Source: Candidatus Omnitrophota bacterium
Lineage (GTDB): Bacteria; Omnitrophota; Gorgyraeia; 1-14-0-20-64-10
Assembly (NCBI GenBank): GCA_023248095.1
Contig: JAHFFF010000109.1
Location: 1 to 5,878 of the forward strand
Direction of reading: 5' to 3'
DNA: 5,878 bases
Under the pieces are notes generated by a model. That model was not told the DNA's origin, made no database searches, and saw only the letters and a list, made by a program, of their open reading frames with translations. Within the stretch, counting starts at the first letter, position 1, and the number at the start of each line of letters is the position of its first letter. Below, piece after piece: positions 5,421 to 5,878 of this stretch. A program made the position numbers and the translations under genes.

Positions 5421-5878
5421 AACCTCCCTGGCCTTTCGACTCGCTGATCGTTCATCCTGAGCCTGTCGTCACTTCCGTTCGCCCTGAGCCTGTCGAAGGG
5501 CAACGGCAGCTCAGGGTGAACGGCCTCTCCGCGAATGATCGTCTCTGTGACGCGAAATTGGTCGTCCCACAGCACTAGGTCCGCCTGGCGGCCGGCCTCC
5601 AGAGTTCCGATTCGCCTTTCCAGGCCGAGGGTGCGGGCCGGGTGGAGGCTGGCCATCGCGATCGCCTCCTGGAAGCTGACCCCCATCAGCTTGATGGCGC
5701 GCCGGATCAAATCATCCAGGAGCAAAGTGGTTCCAAACAGCTTGGGGTGGGCAGGATCCTCGCGATACCAAGCAGACCCCCCTTCCGAATGATACGGCCG
5801 GCCATCGTATTGATACACACCGTCGGGAAGGCCGGCTGCCGGCAAGGCGTCGGTGATCAGAACGAGGGCATCGGGGGA
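5417..5878 (-). CDS. nagA: N-acetylglucosamine-6-phosphate deacetylase, C-terminal part
   Basis: NagA removes the acetyl group from GlcNAc-6-phosphate to give glucosamine-6-phosphate and acetate in the cytoplasm. The frame is open to the right edge, so only the last 153 residues are present; the TTG at 5845 is internal, because LVLITDALPAAGLPDGVY reads through it. TDAL at the start of the fragment contains the catalytic Asp of the amidohydrolase barrel. LFGTTLLLDDLIRRAI corresponds to the family's LAGS..T...A.RN block, and AIAMASLHPARTLGLERRIG followed by TLEAGRQADLVLWDD is the classic NagA/amidohydrolase C-terminus. The normal protein should end about at IIRGEAV; the further ~30 residues (from HPELPLPFDRLRANG) are encoded by an intruding repeat. 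The TGA stop overlaps the next gene's ATG, implying translational coupling. The related amidohydrolases of dihydroorotase type are less likely given the TDA..PAAGLPDG.Y motif. Confidence 0.9.
   Translation of the reverse strand, partial: SPDALVLITDALPAAGLPDGVYQYDGRPYHSEGGSAWYREDPAHPKLFGTTLLLDDLIRRAIKLMGVSFQEAIAMASLHPARTLGLERRIGTLEAGRQADLVLWDDQFRVTETIIRGEAVHPELPLPFDRLRANGSDDRLRMNDQRVERPGRL
5423..5428 (-). promoter_or_regulatory. Shine-Dalgarno sequence of the TIM-barrel gene
   Basis: GGGAGG on the minus strand lies within the last codons of nagA, two bases before the ATG at 5420-5418. This is closer than usual. The GTG at 5411-5409 (codon 4) would be spaced 11 bases, so either start could be used; the loss of three residues would not touch the first barrel strand. 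Confidence 0.55.
5449..5500. repeat. Two tandem copies of an FDRLRANG-type repeat inside the nagA 3' end
   Basis: The plus-strand segment CGTTCGCCCTGAGCCTGTCG (5476-5495) recurs at 5449-5468 with 18 of 20 bases identical, at a 27-base period. On the minus strand in the nagA frame the copies encode FDRLRANG and DRLRMND. Translated FDRLRANG-like peptides from a CCTTCGACAGGCTCAGG repeat are, to my recollection, found at gene ends and in gaps in many unrelated bacterial genomes, so this is a dispersed repeat rather than native NagA sequence. Confidence 0.75.
5475..5523. repeat. Long hairpin-forming inverted repeat within the repeat element
   Basis: CCGTTCGCCCTGAGC (5475-5489) and GCTCAGGGTGAACGG (5509-5523) are inverted with one mismatch in 15. 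With one bulged base the stem can continue through CTGTCG/CGGCAG, leaving a small loop around 5496-5503. Both DNA strands and the nagA transcript could form it. There is no T-tract next to it and it lies inside coding sequence, so it is not an intrinsic terminator; a palindromic REP-like element is the better reading. Confidence 0.7.

Noticed and set aside
5475..5523. Rho-independent terminator formed by the long hairpin
   Set aside because: It lies within the nagA coding region, has no T-tract, and matches the dispersed FDRLRANG-type repeat.
5417..5845. A complete 142-codon gene starting at TTG 5845
   Set aside because: The frame stays open to the window edge, and the residues upstream (LVLITDA) complete the NagA catalytic motif, so this is the end of a longer gene.
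1..5878. CRISPR array, tRNA, rRNA, insertion sequence or prophage
   Set aside because: No regularly spaced direct repeats, cloverleaf-like segments or transposase/integrase coding were seen; coding genes fill almost the whole window.

Overview
This window is dense protein-coding DNA, roughly 58-60% G+C by eye. All five recognisable genes lie on the minus strand, so transcription runs from the right edge to the left edge. Gaps between genes are 102 bases or less, and there are no RNA genes, insertion sequences or CRISPR arrays. The source looks like an uncultured environmental bacterium with a sugar-scavenging lifestyle. The leftmost protein carries an 'IHIQDAHTNYEAQ' block that I associate, from memory only, with proteins of candidate-phylum bacteria such as Omnitrophota. 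I hold that lineage assignment loosely.

In transcription order, the window opens with the last 153 codons of an N-acetylglucosamine-6-phosphate deacetylase (nagA). Its C-terminus has been extended by an in-frame 'FDRLRANG'-type intergenic repeat. The nagA stop overlaps (ATGA) the start of a 334-residue single-domain TIM-barrel protein that resembles the catalytic domain of clan GH-A, GH42-like glycosidases and keeps the GH42-type four-cysteine zinc pattern. A 102-base spacer follows, with a good sigma70-type promoter and two palindromes. It drives a ROK-family regulator that lacks the ROK zinc cluster. Nine bases after the regulator's amber stop, in the same frame and without a visible Shine-Dalgarno sequence, begins an 804-residue GH94 disaccharide phosphorylase of the cellobiose/chitobiose phosphorylase type. 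A 50-base gap with another candidate promoter leads to an exported protein with a signal peptide, which runs off the left edge.

Taken together this reads as a carbohydrate-salvage cluster. A GH94 phosphorylase next to nagA suggests a GlcNAc-containing disaccharide such as N,N'-diacetylchitobiose: phosphorolysis would give GlcNAc-1-phosphate plus GlcNAc, and NagA would handle GlcNAc-6-phosphate. The ROK protein probably senses the sugar or a derivative and controls its own operon. The substrate is inferred from context, not read from specificity residues. At base level, GATC, and GGATCC in particular, is far more common than composition predicts.
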